Assembly: GCA_023846275.1 (NCBI GenBank)
Contig: JAIUJO010000230.1
Coordinates: 503,501-567,500 of the forward strand
Direction: 5' to 3'
Source: Vanilla planifolia
Lineage: Eukaryota > Streptophyta > Magnoliopsida > Asparagales > Orchidaceae
DNA: 64,000 nucleotides
Made by a program: the position numbers and the translations under genes. The notes under the pieces were generated by a model that was not told the origin of the DNA, did not search any database, and was given only the letters and a program-made list of their open reading frames with translations. Position 1 is the stretch's first letter, and every line of letters begins with the position of its first letter. This document shows positions 23,628-36,709 of this stretch, in pieces.

Positions 23628-24430
23628 CAAAAAGGAGAGACTATTGTCTCCTTTATTTATGATAAGTCAAGTTATAAATATTTAGTATTTTATTCTAATA
23701 GGTTTGTTAATTGTGGATTAGCTTTTTCTTAATGATCAAACTTAACATCTTTTAAGATGGTGAATGAGTGGTCTCCCAAATTCCTTGAGGTATTTAGAAA
23801 GCTTCAAGGATTAAAGACATGCACATCAACTTTGAAAAGGTTTACATTTTTGTTATAAAATATAATATTAACTTGTTGACTACATCCTCCATCTACATTA
23901 ATCTTACTTTGACATTTTAATTTAAGTATTTAGCTTGTTCATCCTTTCCTTGATTTCAAAAACTTATAGGATTTCATTTTTTGCTCAACCATGTTTTTTG
24001 ATTAAATCCATGTAATACATCTTTGCTGAATTTCATGTTAAATACTAAACTTTTTAGTAAACTAAAAAATAAGTTATTTTTAAATTTTTCATAATTAAAA
24101 AACATTAAGGCACACCCTAAGCTGGCCAAGTGCAAAGCACTTGGGTTACCAAGACAAACTTGGCTTGGTAGCATCAGATTAGGAGTCCAGGCTAAAATAA
24201 GCCAAGAAATTATTTAGAGTGCATCCTTTGTCCAGATAGAGGTAAGATGGAGAATTGAAAGGTAATAAAGTTAAATTATGTATGTGAATGGGGGCCTATT
24301 GGAACCATCACCATGAAATGACATATAAGCATATAAGTATCCTAGATGATGAAATGCCAAGGACAAAACTAGTAGTCGGCCTTAATTTGTTAAGTATTAT
24401 ATATCCATGATAGGAATTACAAAGAGAAAA
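23628..24430 (+). repeat. Putative Copia 3' LTR (start supported, end unknown)
   Basis: A polypurine run, AAAAAGGAGAGA (23,629-23,640), is followed by TGTCTCC at 23,645. In Sire-type elements the LTR begins TGTTG just after a tract such as AAAAGGGGGAGAT, preceded by ATCATCA as seen here. Sequence at 23,780-23,825 (GCTTCAAGGATTAAAG) is in keeping with these LTRs. The right boundary is a guess, since no 5' LTR copy was identified. Confidence 0.45.
24126..24170. repeat. Two adjacent hairpins
   Basis: CCAAGTGC (24,126-24,133) and GCACTTGG (24,137-24,144) form perfect 8-bp arms around a 3-base loop. Three bases later TACCAAG (24,147-24,153) and CTTGGTA (24,164-24,170) form perfect 7-bp arms. The local GC content is well above the surroundings. 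The hairpins may belong to the LTR or to a small inverted-repeat element; no gene context suggests a terminator. Confidence 0.6.
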
Positions 24431-26615
24431 CTACTTTTCTTCTTAACAATCTAACTTTTCTCTAACAACTCAATGCTCAAAATGTGCTCTATTTTTCACC
24501 ATTTGATCTTTGATTGATCGATATATGTTTCATCTACTTTAAGCACTTGATCCAAGCTCTAAATTGGATGGCAAAGTCATGTTTGACTTCACTGAAATTT
24601 TTTTATTGCTTTAGCCTTTTGCAATAGTCTATCCTTGAGTCAAATGACATAACTTTCTCAATGTCTGAATCTTAGAAATGAGATCTTTCCATGCTTTTCC
24701 ATTGATGAATCAAAGGACTCAAATCTCATCCTAGTAGATTAGTTGGCTCAGACCAAATCAACCTTTATCTAGCTATCCAAATCTCATCCACCATTGCAAT
24801 TTTTTAATTGACGATTTAGAACCTCTTGGATCAAAGATAGTGGCCCTAGTCAACCCCACATAACAATTAGTTTTGTAGCCATTAATTCAGCCATTACAAT
24901 AGTCATTTTAGAAAAAAATATTTTGTGCTATTTGGAAGTAGTTTTTAAATCAACTTATTCTTAACTTTCTAATAGCTATGATTAATTTTTTTTTCTATAT
25001 AAATCTAATCCTTTCTTATGCAATGACTAATAAATGTGAAACAATCTTTGAAATCTTAACAAAACATACACATTTTCCACTAGAAAATTCATTTGTAATA
25101 CTTAAGATTTTTATTGTCAAAGAAGACATCATAATTTAGGGTCAAAAAGTATAATACATTAACCATCCAATACTCCTTGAAATGATTATCAAACTTTCGA
25201 CTATCATTTGATAATGACACTGTCTCCATTCTACAGTATTTTTTGTTGATTCCATCCATTTATGAAACCTTTTGGTCTCAACTTACAATAATAGGCCTCA
25301 ACTTTCTTAAAGGGACTTCCATAATTACCTAATTTATCTCCCTCTAGCTAACCTTAAAATAATTTTCTGTTTCACTCCTAGCTATAGTGTCTTTGTTATC
25401 AATTGCATTCCTCTATATATTCTCCTCTTTTGGAAAATTAATTTTTTGTTAGATAACCCTTGTGAAAACACCTTATAAAGATCTATTTTTCTTCCACGTT
25501 CTATTGCAAATAACATCCAAAAGTCTTTTGACCAATTTCATAAAAGACTACTCGATGAACTATTTATTTAAGCAAAATTATTATTTTTCTTAAAAATTTC
25601 CAAGAATTAATTTAGTGTTATTTTTAATATGTTTTTGTATTTCTTTTTATGACATGTCATCTCCAAACATTACATAAATCTTAAAAGCTTTCAGTTCTTT
25701 TGTAAACATCCCTCCATATAAGAATTAAATCAATCAAATTGAAAAAATGTTGGGATGTCTCCAAAGAGCTCTCCTCTACTTGCCAAGTGGTTCCTAGTTC
25801 GTAACTTGTCCATGCGATGCTCTTTTTTCCTTATTTTGTTCATTCTCCTATTAAGAATGCCAATTGTCATTTCCTTATGAAATAATTTAGGATGTACCAC
25901 CAGTTGCTTTGATCATATTTACATATAAAGGTACCTTTAGAAAAAAGTTTTATTGGGACTGAAAGACAAAATACATGATGTATTATGGCAATGATAACAA
26001 TTACTATCTTGAACTAATAGAACAATTTATTTCAATAATTTATAAGGGCACAAAATGTCTTGTCTTTAGTTATTCCCTTTTTCCAAACATTGTAATGTAA
26101 TTCATGGGACTTACCATTAAAAAAAAATACACAATTCTCTTCCTCAAAGTCTACTATCTTAATTTTCTTATCATAATTTTTTTTAAGTAAATCTATTCCT
26201 TCTGAATTAATTTTTTGATTATTTAGATCTTCTAAATAGAATATAAAATTATATTTATATCAATTAGAGTATTATTAGTTTATTCATACTAGTATAATAA
26301 TAATTAATGCATCTTATTATATAATACTATGTATGGTGTCATCTCTATGCTAGACTAATAATTGTTGTTGTCAAAAAATTAATGAAAAGTAAAATACTTA
26401 TCCTAGTTGTCTTAAAAACATCATTTTAATAATCCTATTATATTCTTAAATGTTTTCAAAATTCACTTTTTTTTTCATTGACTTTATTTTGAGTCTAGAA
26501 AGTTGTGTTAGACATTAGTTGAGTAACACATGGATCAAGAAGTCCTTTTTAAAAGTACAATATAAGGTTGGAATCATTATGTAATACATTAGTATTTTCC
26601 ATACCACATAAGTCA
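24431..26615. other. No recognisable gene
   Basis: This is moderately AT-rich sequence with stops in all frames. I could not place it in any element family or match it to another part of the window. It may be the upstream part of the Copia fragments that follow, but no gag or protease motif is visible. Confidence 0.3.
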
Positions 26616-26619
26616 TACT

Positions 26620-27350
26620 ATTAATCAACGTATGTTTGACTAATTGTTTTGTCAAACATCTTGCGTTATTTAGTGAAATATGAATTTTTTGGGCAGACAA
26701 CCTCTTTTTCAAACCTACAAATATTTGGGTTTCAATTTTTCGCACATCCTCATGTGCGTTTAACACAAGAACTTCTTACTGTCAATATGCCACAATGGTC
26801 AATAGTAAAGTTCTTTCAATTTGTTATGGATATAGTTTGCATCTCTCAATTGTCCATGTAAATATTTAGTTGAGCTTCCTCTATGTTATATATTATAAGC
26901 TTTTGCAATCCTTCTTAAAGAATTGGTATCTAGCTTTACTTTTTGCTTGGTGATATAGGATCTCCAAAACAAAATGCTTGAATAATTCAAGCTATTCTAT
27001 TTATCTTAATATCTAAAGAGATTTATCATCAAACAAATTATAAATAATGCATCATGTGTACTATGAATAATAAGAAGCCAAAATAAGAAGGCTTTGGCAT
27101 TTTTGCATGGAAGTGTTATATTAATAAGTAAGATAATAATGGAGATTAGAAACTAAGTTAATGGCTACTATCTCTTTATGATATTCCACAAATAAATAGA
27201 CCTACAAGGCTTTTAGCAATGGAACCTTATTTGTGAAAGAATCTACTCAAGTAGTTTTTGATGGAATTATGAATCAAAATAAAATTGTAGATTTCGAACA
27301 CATGGAAGATTTTAGAAAAATAAAATTAGAAGACAAACAAAAAGAAATAT
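26620..27350 (+). mobile_element. Ty1/Copia fragment 3a (integrase C-terminal region)
   Basis: The clearest block is TYKAFSNGTLFVKESTQVVF and DGIMNQNKIVDFEHMEDF at about 27,200-27,310. It matches the end of Copia integrase, usually KAYRVFNKRT--VEESIHVVFDE. Upstream sequence (26,870-27,110) is parallel to 27,640-27,870 of the next copy, where the ELWKGRKP region can be read. The short plus and minus reading frames overlapping 26,515-26,861 have no family resemblance of their own. Confidence 0.7.
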
Positions 27351-27369
27351 AAAGATATAGTAGCATTAT

Positions 27370-28430
27370 TATCAATATATATTTGACCTATTGTTTCGCC
27401 AAAAATGTTGTCATGAATGGTAAAATGTGATTTTTGTGGTAGATAATGTTATTCTCATTTAGTTTAAATCAAACTCTCTACTTACAAAAATTTTTATTTT
27501 AATTTCAAAGAAATTATCATGCTAGTTTTGGATAGCAACTTTTGGTTATTAGTATTTCACAACTACCAATATAATAATGTTCCTTCTATTTTTTATAGAT
27601 ATACTATTTATCTCTAAATTGTTTATCTAAATAGTTAGTTAGGCTTCTTCAATATTATGTATCGAACAATATGCTCTCCTGTTATAAGTAGTGGCAGCTT
27701 CCATTACATTTCTCTTAGTGATATAGGATCTCCAAACCATAATGCCTTAGTAATTCAAGACATTCTATTTGTCTCAATGTCTCAACATATTTATTATCAA
27801 ACCAATTATGAATATCATACTATATTACTTTGGAATAATAGGAAGCCTGAATTTTAAAACTTAGGTATTTTTGGATGGAAGCATTACATCAAAAGGTAGG
27901 ATAGAAATTGGAGATTAAAAACAAAATTATTGGAGGCTATTTTTTTATGATATTCTTTAGATCAAAAGCATTATAAGCATTTTAATATGGAAACCTTAAT
28001 TGTAACGGAATATACTCAAGTTGTGTTTGATGAAATTATGCACAAAGAAGTGTTAGATTTCAAAGACATGGAAAATTTTGAAAAAAAATGGAAGATCAAA
28101 AAAATTATAGTATGACAAACACAGTAGATTTCTGCACAAACATTATTTAAGAAGGGAATTAAACTAAGACTTTGTTCAACAAGACTTGCACTAATGAACT
28201 TCTTCAAGTCATAGATTATGTAGACGATGTCATATTTGGATCAATCAACATTGATTTATATGAATGAATTATTAAGCATATGGGCATAGGAATTGAGATT
28301 AACATAATGGGTGAGTTTTCCAATTTTATTGGACTACAAGTAGGAAAAACGAGAAAGGCATCCTTGTATCTTTAATAAAATATATAAATGATATCTTAAA
28401 GTTTCAAAAAAAAAAAGGATATGGTTGCAT
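27370..28430 (+). mobile_element. Ty1/Copia fragment 3b (integrase end plus RT fragment)
   Basis: An open frame ending at 27,857 contains QHIYYQTNYEYHTILLWNNR followed by KPEF, matching the integrase motif NR-YLRP-TNKTPYELW-GRKPN. LEAIFL-YSLDQKHYKHFNM and TLIVTEYTQVVFDEIM (27,920-28,045) match the integrase tail, usually DEGIFLGYS-TSKAYRVFN. Then the sequence jumps to late reverse transcriptase: KTLFNKTCTNELLQVIDYVDD and VIFGSIN (28,170-28,250), with the catalytic YVDD intact. EINIMGEFSNFIGLQVGK follows, for FEMSMMGEL-FFLGLQI. The RT N-terminus is deleted in this copy. Confidence 0.8.
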
Positions 28431-28559
28431 CAAATGAGTTAGTATACAATAAAAATCATCTTAGTGATTTAATCCTAAGTGACTTATTTTTTTAGTGCAA
28501 ACCCATGCCTCTCTTTAAAATGAAACCATATATGTTGCATCAACTTAAAAACTTCTTCC

Positions 28560-29335
28560 TGAGAATAAAATTGAAGCCTTAAGGAATGAATTCTATTACA
28601 TGGGTTGTTAGATGATTATAACTAGTATGTTGGAATGAATGCTTTTGTTATTATTAAGTAGGACATATCTCCACAATATAGTCATAAAAAATGGGTATTA
28701 AAAAATTAAAGACAAATTAATCATGTGGTTATGATTGAAAATATGGAAAGGCTTGTGGCAAAAGGTAATAATCAAGTGAGAGGACTAAACTTAAAAGGAG
28801 TGCTTGAACTATTCATGAGGTTGAAGGAAACACGATCATTATTAGCTTTTTCTTATTATAAGGTATTTAAACTATTCCAAATTAATATGAGCACATTCAT
28901 AAAAGTAATTGTTTAGGTGGAAGTGTATGTGGAATAATGGGATTGTTTTCAACATTGTCTTCAACAAAATCATGTGTAAAAGCTAATTATATACAAATAT
29001 GATTTGTGACAAGAACAAAGATCCTATTATTGAATAACTTAGTAGATTTCTACTTAAACATTAATGCAGTATGGGAAAATAGATTGAATTTTTTTCATCA
29101 AGAACTACGCTAATGAAGTTCTTCAAGTCCAAGGTTATGCTGATGATATCAATTTTGGATCAGCCAAACTTGCCTTTGCAAATAATTTAGTAAGCTTATG
29201 GCTGTAGGATTTGAGATTAATATAATGGGTGAAGAGATCTATTTTCTCATATTGAAAGTTGAACAATATGAGAAAGGTATCATTGTACCTTAAAAAAATT
29301 ATATAAATGAGATGTTATAATTGCTTGTTCTTGAG
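28560..29335 (+). mobile_element. Ty1/Copia fragment 3c (RT, YADD variant)
   Basis: It starts with a decayed EALRNEFYYM, where the family has EAL-DE-W--AM. The frame 28,725-28,916 follows: MERLVAKGNNQVRGLNLKG for ARLVAKGYNQVEGIDFEE, then TRSLLAFSYYKVFKLFQINM for IRMLLAFA-YKNFKLFQMDV. EVYVE for EVYVEQPPGF lies just beyond. Near 29,110-29,170 the palm motif reads LQVQGYADDINFGSA, so Tyr-Ala replaces Tyr-Val before the two Asp residues. FEINIMGEE follows after a frame change. The GLKQAPRAW block is missing. Confidence 0.8.
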
Positions 29336-31200
29336 AACCTAAAAACTATTTCTACTTTCAAGACTCTCCAACAAAGTATTAAACAAAGACAAGAAAGGAA
29401 AACATACAGATTCAAGGTATACTATGGGATGACATGTTCTTTAATTTACTACAAGAACACCTAAGAAAGTTTTATTGTGGAACTTTTTAAATCTATTTTT
29501 TGATTTGGAACTTATAAAAAGAATCTTTTGGCAATTGCTTAGTGTAAAGGTATTAGGGTTTTCATATAACAAATTTGAGTTAAGTCATTATCTCATCAGG
29601 TAAAGCTACAAAGTCTATGTTGGTTCACGAGTACATAAGGAAAGAATTGTAGGTATTTAATTTTTTTGGACACATCATAAACTAATGATATATTAAAAAA
29701 AATATTGAACTATGGCTTGGAACAAATTAACCATGATATATAGAATTGCGAGGATTTTTAGAAAACATTTTTGGGTTAACAAGGAGACTAAAGGTTATGT
29801 TATTACATTCACTAAAAATACCCATGAAATATGACAATATGTGTGTTGTTTGACTAACTCAAAACCTTATGTAGTACTCTAAGGTCAAACAAAGTGATTT
29901 TTTGCACCATTTCAATAGGAAGTATATAGAATGAAATGTGGTTGACATTTAAATTAATGTTAACAACATGAAACCAGTTGGCATCTTAAAGAAGCTGCTT
30001 AGGAAAGATTTATTCAATAGGAGTAGAAGACATCTTTATGATGTTAAAAGTAGGAGACATTAATCTTTGTTTTAAGGGTAGTAACTTGAGTGAAGTGGAC
30101 TACATTGTGCTTTTATTACTTCCAAATTCCAAATCTTGCTTCACTTCACATTATTAAGCAAATGAATTCTTGGATGACATTGAATTACTTTATGATAAGC
30201 ATAGAATGTAACTTTTCATAAAAAATAAGATGTTATTGGTCTAATGAGTAATAATCTAGAATATTTTGATAATAAGAACCTATTTCAGTAACATACTCAT
30301 TAATCATCAAGCTTTGCTTCTAGGCATGATAATGAACAACATTGGAAGGAGACTAATGTTGGAAGACATCTCAATTGATAAAATACATGGATGTATCCAT
30401 TTGTGAAATAACAATGGAAAAGATAATTGTATGATCAAGGAACTAAGTGTTCTTTTTGAGTAAGACATTTTTCCTATCTTGTAAATTAAAGAAACTTACA
30501 GCCCAAGTACACTATGCATGATTTTTCAAATTTGTCATGAAAACTTTTCCATAACTAAATGCACCACATGATGAGGTTTCATACAATATGATTTGCTATT
30601 GGAGAAAAGAGACAATTTTAAGACTACACTATTTGGTTAGCTAATAGGTGGATCTAGAAAAATTTGATGGAATAATTACTAACAAAGATTAAAACATTTT
30701 GATCAAACTATTCAATTAGGGGAAAAAATTCCATAAAAAAGGTATAAAAAACTCAAACAAATCAATAGATATAGTTAACTTAAACCATGCAGTAAAATCA
30801 TTCAAAGTAAAATTAAACTTTTTAAAATGTTGTATATGTCCATCATATAATATGCAATGGTATAATGAACATTATAAATTATATATTAGTGATGTTCTCA
30901 ACCCCATTTAGTAAAAAAAAATAGTACAATATACAAATATTAGTTTAGACCATGTGATTATCTTATTAATGTAGACTTATGTAAATAAAATTTTAATCGA
31001 ATCTATGATCAACTCACTTTTACTTACCACAGGAAATTCATCTAATTCATATAGTATACTAACATTCTTTTATCCCAATTGGATTGACTATAAATGGATA
31101 TAAACGATATTATTATTATGTTGAATTATATAATCAGGCCACAAAACTTTTTGACGTTATGAAATTCTCATATAGCATTATTCTAACTTGAGCAATTTTG
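29336..31200. other. No recognisable gene
   Basis: AT-rich, stop-filled sequence follows the Copia fragments. I could not read RNase H motifs that would continue copy 3c, nor an LTR. Nothing else is identified. Confidence 0.3.
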
Positions 31201-34200
31201 TTAAGAAATCAAGAATTCTTATATAGTTTTTGAAAATATGTAGCATTGAGTTTGAATGTTGAAAGAAGTTTGTAAAAGAAATTTTTAAGCCCAATATTGT
31301 TAATTCTTTTGTCCAATCTAACCCATTTTCTTAACATATTTAACACTAAGAATTTTTCATTGACATAATTTCCTATGTATTTGTGTTGTTATAATATTTT
31401 ATTTTTGATGAAAGATAGTACTTTTAAATTATTATAACAATTTCTGTTTTTATTTTTCTTATATAGTTTTGAAAAATTTTAAAAAAGTTATGATACTGAT
31501 TTGTATTCCTTAAATAATTTATATCTTTAATTAGTTAATTATGCAAAATTCCTGCAAAAATATAGATTCATACCTATTCCATGAATGTACTTTGTAAACT
31601 GGTTGTTCCAATTTTAATTTTAATTAAGATATCCTCTATTAAAAGGGTTGAATAATTACAAGTTCAAATAATTTTAATATTTTCTGCATTGAAAATTTTT
31701 TATTCTTTTTAAAATACATTTTAACTACATTTTAATAATGAATAAATTGATGTCATAGAGAGGATTTATTATCAATATGTTATTCATATATTGGGTGTTA
31801 TTATTAAGTTATAGTTTTAATTTTTTTTTGTTTTTGTAATTAGGTATAATTTATTTTGGCATAGATAGCTTTTATCCTTTTTTTATTTCTTGATAATTAA
31901 TTATTTTATTTTTTGGAATTCTTTTTTAATATTTTTAATATTTTATTGTTATAATAATTCTATATTTTATTGAAATTACATTATATCCTCTATGATTTTC
32001 TATTTAAAATCTTCCATATTTTTTTGTCTGATTTTCTTTTACATTTTCTCATGAGAACTCTACGCAATAATTGTTGTTATAAATTTTTTGGTTATTTCAT
32101 AATTAATCTTAAAGTTATTGAGTGCTTGTTATTCATAATAAAATTACTAATACTTATTTTTTAGGGATATTATTTTGAATTATTTTCATATATTTTTAAA
32201 ATAATAATTATCATTACAACATATTATAATTTTTGAATTTTTTATCTCATTATGGAATTTAAGAAAAAATAAAATAATTAGCATGCTTGAGAATCTTCTT
32301 ACACCACATCTATCCAAACAAAAAATTATTAAATATGAAGTGAAAAGGTATTTTAAGATGGCCTTAAGTCGTGCCTAACCTTCATTATATAAGAGGTGGT
32401 TGTACGTATTTATTACATATGTACACTAATTATTTTAGTTATTATATATTATATTATTAACAAAATTGCTATAAATTAATTTTTTTAAATTTTCAATTTT
32501 GTTGGCCTTTTTTTACAATAATTTTGATAAATAAATTATAAATAGTTTCTAATATATTTATATAATTTTAAGCTTATTATCTTTTAATTTCAATAATAAA
32601 TTTTTTATTACATTATTGTACAACATTATGATGTATCATCTAAATATATTGAATATTTTAAATATTTATATAATTATGACACGTTTTTTTATTTAAACTT
32701 ATCATGTTTTATTTAGCCAACTACACTTTTTGTATGTTTTTATATTTTTACAAGCTTTTGAAATTGAATTTTTAAATATGTTTTCCTAGGTGATAAATCA
32801 CTTTAACATCTATGACTTGCTTATTTGTAAAATATCATTTATGACATATGTAGTAACAGAAAATCTTTATGATGACAGTAATGTTTTAATATTTGATATT
32901 ATATGTAAAGAAGAATTACCATTTCACGACATATATAACATATTAATAAATATTTTTTATTTTTACTATTTTTTATATGTTAGAGGTTACTAGAAACAAA
33001 TTTAAATATTGATGAAATCAAGCTATATTTTAGTATATTAGTTTTTTGAAATAACGTCAATGGTATTTCACACACAAAAATTATATGCTAAGAAAATTTT
33101 CTTCTTTTAATTTTTTTATATAATAAATAGGAAATTAAATTGTACTTAATAGAACAATTTTTATCACATTTTTGTTGACATTATTTTAAATCGTTTTAGA
33201 AGTTTTTATTAAACATTTTGTTTAATGTTTTGTAAAATTTTAATTATTTTATACTATTACCCAAATTAATTTATTTTATTTTGTGTATGTTTTGTTTGTT
33301 CTTTATTAAATTTTTATTGCAACTACTTGATATATTGAATATATTGATTAAACTTTTAAATGCTAAATTATTTAGACAACCATATATCTTTCAATTGTAT
33401 CAAAATATTTACATTAATAAGCATGAAACCATTACATCACTAAGGAAATTGTGTTCAATTCCAATGCATTTGCTGCTATCTATTTAAGTCATTTTTAAAG
33501 GTTTTGTTATTGAGTGCCTCTTTTATTCTTTTTATATTAACATATTTGTGTTGATTTAGTTACCTAAATATTTTTTTAATATAATGTACTTGTCATTTCA
33601 AAATTGTGGCATGGTTATTTCATGACAATTTTAACTTTTTCTTGTCTTACAACATTTTTATTTCAATGGTTTTTATTTACTATTTATATAATGATATTTA
33701 ATTTACAACCTTCTATCATTTGATCTAATTCCATGCCTATATTATAATTTTTTGGCCAATTAGACTTGTTTATGAATGTGCTAATATAAATGAATTTATT
33801 AAGCAAAGAAAAAAGAATTATTGTTATATTGAAACATCCAAGTAATCGACATTGTGAAGGAAATTACTAAAACGAGTTTGCATAAGCCTAGGAAAAGAAA
33901 TTGTTTTTGTGAAAATTATGAAAATAGTAAATAGTGAAAACTAGAAATTTAGCTAATTTATTAAGCATTTATAGCATTCAAATTGTATAACATATAAAAA
34001 AATTCACATATCATTACAAATAAAACAAAAAAGTTAAATTAAACAAAAAAAATAAAAAGAAAGTAAATAAAATGAAAACACAAAATATATAATATTACAA
34101 ATATATTTACTTCACAATAACAATAAAGTGTGATAAGAAAACATTTTTTTAATAAACAAAAGTGAAAAAAAAAGTTTGTTTCACAATAACAAGCACTAAA

Positions 34201-34430
34201 AAATTTTTTAAATCATCAAAATATTGTGTGCAATTTGTGATAAATCATTGTACAAAAATTGAAAAATATTAAAAAAATAAAAAATAACAAATGAAAAATA
34301 ATAAAAATAACAAACATATAGTTTATCAATAATTTTTAAATATTATATTAATTAATAATATATATATTTCACATAAGAGCATGATAAATGTTTATATATT
34401 AAGGATTTTCAAGAAAAAAGTATGAATGGA
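31201..34430. other. Extremely AT-rich block with strand asymmetry
   Basis: This is more AT-rich than its surroundings. About 31,200-33,800 is T-rich on the plus strand; at about 33,850 the composition flips to A-rich until about 34,400. Small open frames such as 32,790-32,993 and 33,281-33,487 reflect runs of TTT/ATT codons and resemble no protein. The block has no counterpart inside the two arms. A similar block lies at 51,391-54,500, but I could not align the two. Confidence 0.5.
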
Positions 34431-35978
34431 GATCCTCCTACTAAATTAAGATCTTGCTCTTATGTCATAATGATAAATAAAGGTAGGTAAAGCATAAAAG
34501 GAAAGCATGGACAGATAATCTTTGTGGTCTTCTCAAATTTCTTTCTTGTCTGCAAAATTTCAATGATAAAGAAATCAAATATTGCAATACAAATGTTATA
34601 TTTTCATTCATAAAGGTTTTTAACATGTTGATAGTAGGAATTCATGTATCGAAGTGGCAACCTTCATGTATCAAAAAAATCCTTAAAAATAAACCATTGC
34701 AAAACAGTAAATGTTTTAATTTAAGAAGCCTAAGAAATGATCATTATGAATCTTGTAATACAAATTTTCTTATATTAGGCAACTACTAAAAAATTTCATA
34801 CTTTATGCATTTATACTCTTAGGATTTTTATTTAGTTCAACTTTTATTTTGAAGATGTGACTAATTACTTTATCAAATAAAATTCATATAAATAGGCAAA
34901 AAAATTACACTTATTGTTTTATATTTGAAATCTTGGGCACAAATACTTTTTGGAGCAACATAAATTCACCTTATGTTTCTTTAAATGATTTAGTTAGATT
35001 AAACATAAGATAGATAAACATCGGTAGATATGTTTCAAAAAGGTAATGTTTAAAAGTTATAATTATATCAAGAAGTAGAAACTAGGATATCACTCAGATG
35101 TTAATTAGATTCACATAGAGTTAACTTAGGTGGACAAATTTTAAAAAGTTCTTCAAATTTGTATTTGTATTAAAGAAATTCAAAATTTCATATTTGAACT
35201 TATAAATGGTAAAATGTAAAAAATGAAGTATTGAAAAATAAGATTTACATTTTAAATGATAGAACTTTCATGGAAAAGTGCTAAACACATAATCAGCATA
35301 ACTAAGTTCTTTCAAAATATAATATAAATGCAGCCATATAAATCCACAGACAAAGTACTATGTACGTAATTTCCATAATTAATAGTGATACGAATTGTTT
35401 GAGTTTCTGAAACTTGAATGGCTTCACAAAAGTTCATTGAAATGAGTCTAAAAAGTGTAATAGGATTAATATTTGTAAATTTTAATTAAGATAATCCCAT
35501 GTAAAATATAAAGTTCTCATTAATAAAAGTTATAGGTTCTTAAAAAAATTATTGTTAAACATATTGAGAAATTGCATATAATAATCAATTAGATTTTGAT
35601 AGTGGATTATGTAATTTAATACATTGATGTGTAACATGAACCATCTTATGTTTTTTGTATAATAAAAACACACGTCACCATGGTATAATTTGACATGCTT
35701 ATGTTTAGAACAATGAATGTAGTGTTTCACATCTTTCAAGACTGATATGTTTTCATAAGATAGTTCTAAAATGGATAAATATTTTGCAATTTAACTTTTC
35801 ATAAAATATAATCTAATCTTCTAAAAAAATATACCTAATATATAAATAGTACGTCATAAGCGGCATAAGAATTACATCAAAAATATATTAAAATTTCAAT
35901 GTCAAATTTTTTAAAAACTTGCATTCAAAATAACTTATAATTGTCCCTAAACAAATGAACATATTTAGAAGTAGTCAA
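34431..35978. other. No recognisable gene
   Basis: Normal-for-window AT-rich sequence with no protein motif, LTR end or internal repeat that I can see. The minus-strand frame 35,530-35,739 has no family resemblance. Confidence 0.3.
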
Positions 35979-36698
35979 GATGTAATTACTTTGCTATGTT
36001 AATTATTAGTTTGGAGATAAAACAGATAAGTCACTTGAAAATTTTACTCTTGTGGGAGCTACTTGCCCAATATGAAGTATAATAATGTTAACATGTACAT
36101 GATTGTGAGGTCATGAGTGGAGCTGCTAAAATACTATTGCTGAAGAATAAATTCATATAAATCAAATAGCAAATGTGCTAACATTAGACCATCATTCAGA
36201 ATACAATAATGTAATGCCATAACATGGGTTGTAATAAAATGTTAAAATGAGGAAAGAAAAGTAAAATGTAGCAATGCAACAAGTAGTGATTTTGAAACAT
36301 AATGATTATTTTAATGTCCCTCCATAAGCCATTTTCAATTTCAACTTAAATCTATATAATTAAGATGTAATTAGTTTTCTATTTTAATTATTAGGTTGGA
36401 GGTAAAGCTGACAAGCCACTCGAAACTTTCACTCTTATGGGAACTACTTTCCCAATACAAAGCATAATAATGTTGACATATACACGGTAGTGAGGCCACG
36501 TGTGTAGTTGCTGAAACACAATTGCTCAAGAATAATTTTAAAAAACAAAGCAAATGTGTTAACATAACCCTTGCATTCAAAATACAATAATTCGATGCGA
36601 TAACATGGGCCATAAGAAAATGTTAAAAATGCAGGAAGAAGAGTCAAATATTGCAATGCAACAAGTAGTGATTTTGAATCTTAATGATTATTTCAATA
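35979..36698. repeat. Interrupted tandem duplication, period 385 bp
   Basis: Copy 1 spans 35,979-36,316 and copy 2 spans 36,364-36,698. Both begin GATGTAATTA and end near AATGATTATTT; the intervening 47 bases are unmatched. They are closely alike by eye: each has GGAGNTAAANC near the start, a GGGANCTACTT motif, and AATGCAACAAGTAGTGATTT near the end. The overlapping minus-strand frames 36,371-36,613 and 36,444-36,656 lie inside copy 2, are not kept open in copy 1, and resemble no family. Copy 2 ends where LINE-A copy 3 begins. Confidence 0.8.
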
Positions 36699-36709
36699 AC
36701 TCAAAAAGT

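Noticed and set aside
36371..36656. Two overlapping minus-strand frames (80 and 70 codons) in the 385-bp duplication
   Set aside because: Stops interrupt both in the sister copy at 35,979-36,316, and the two frames overlap each other in different registers.
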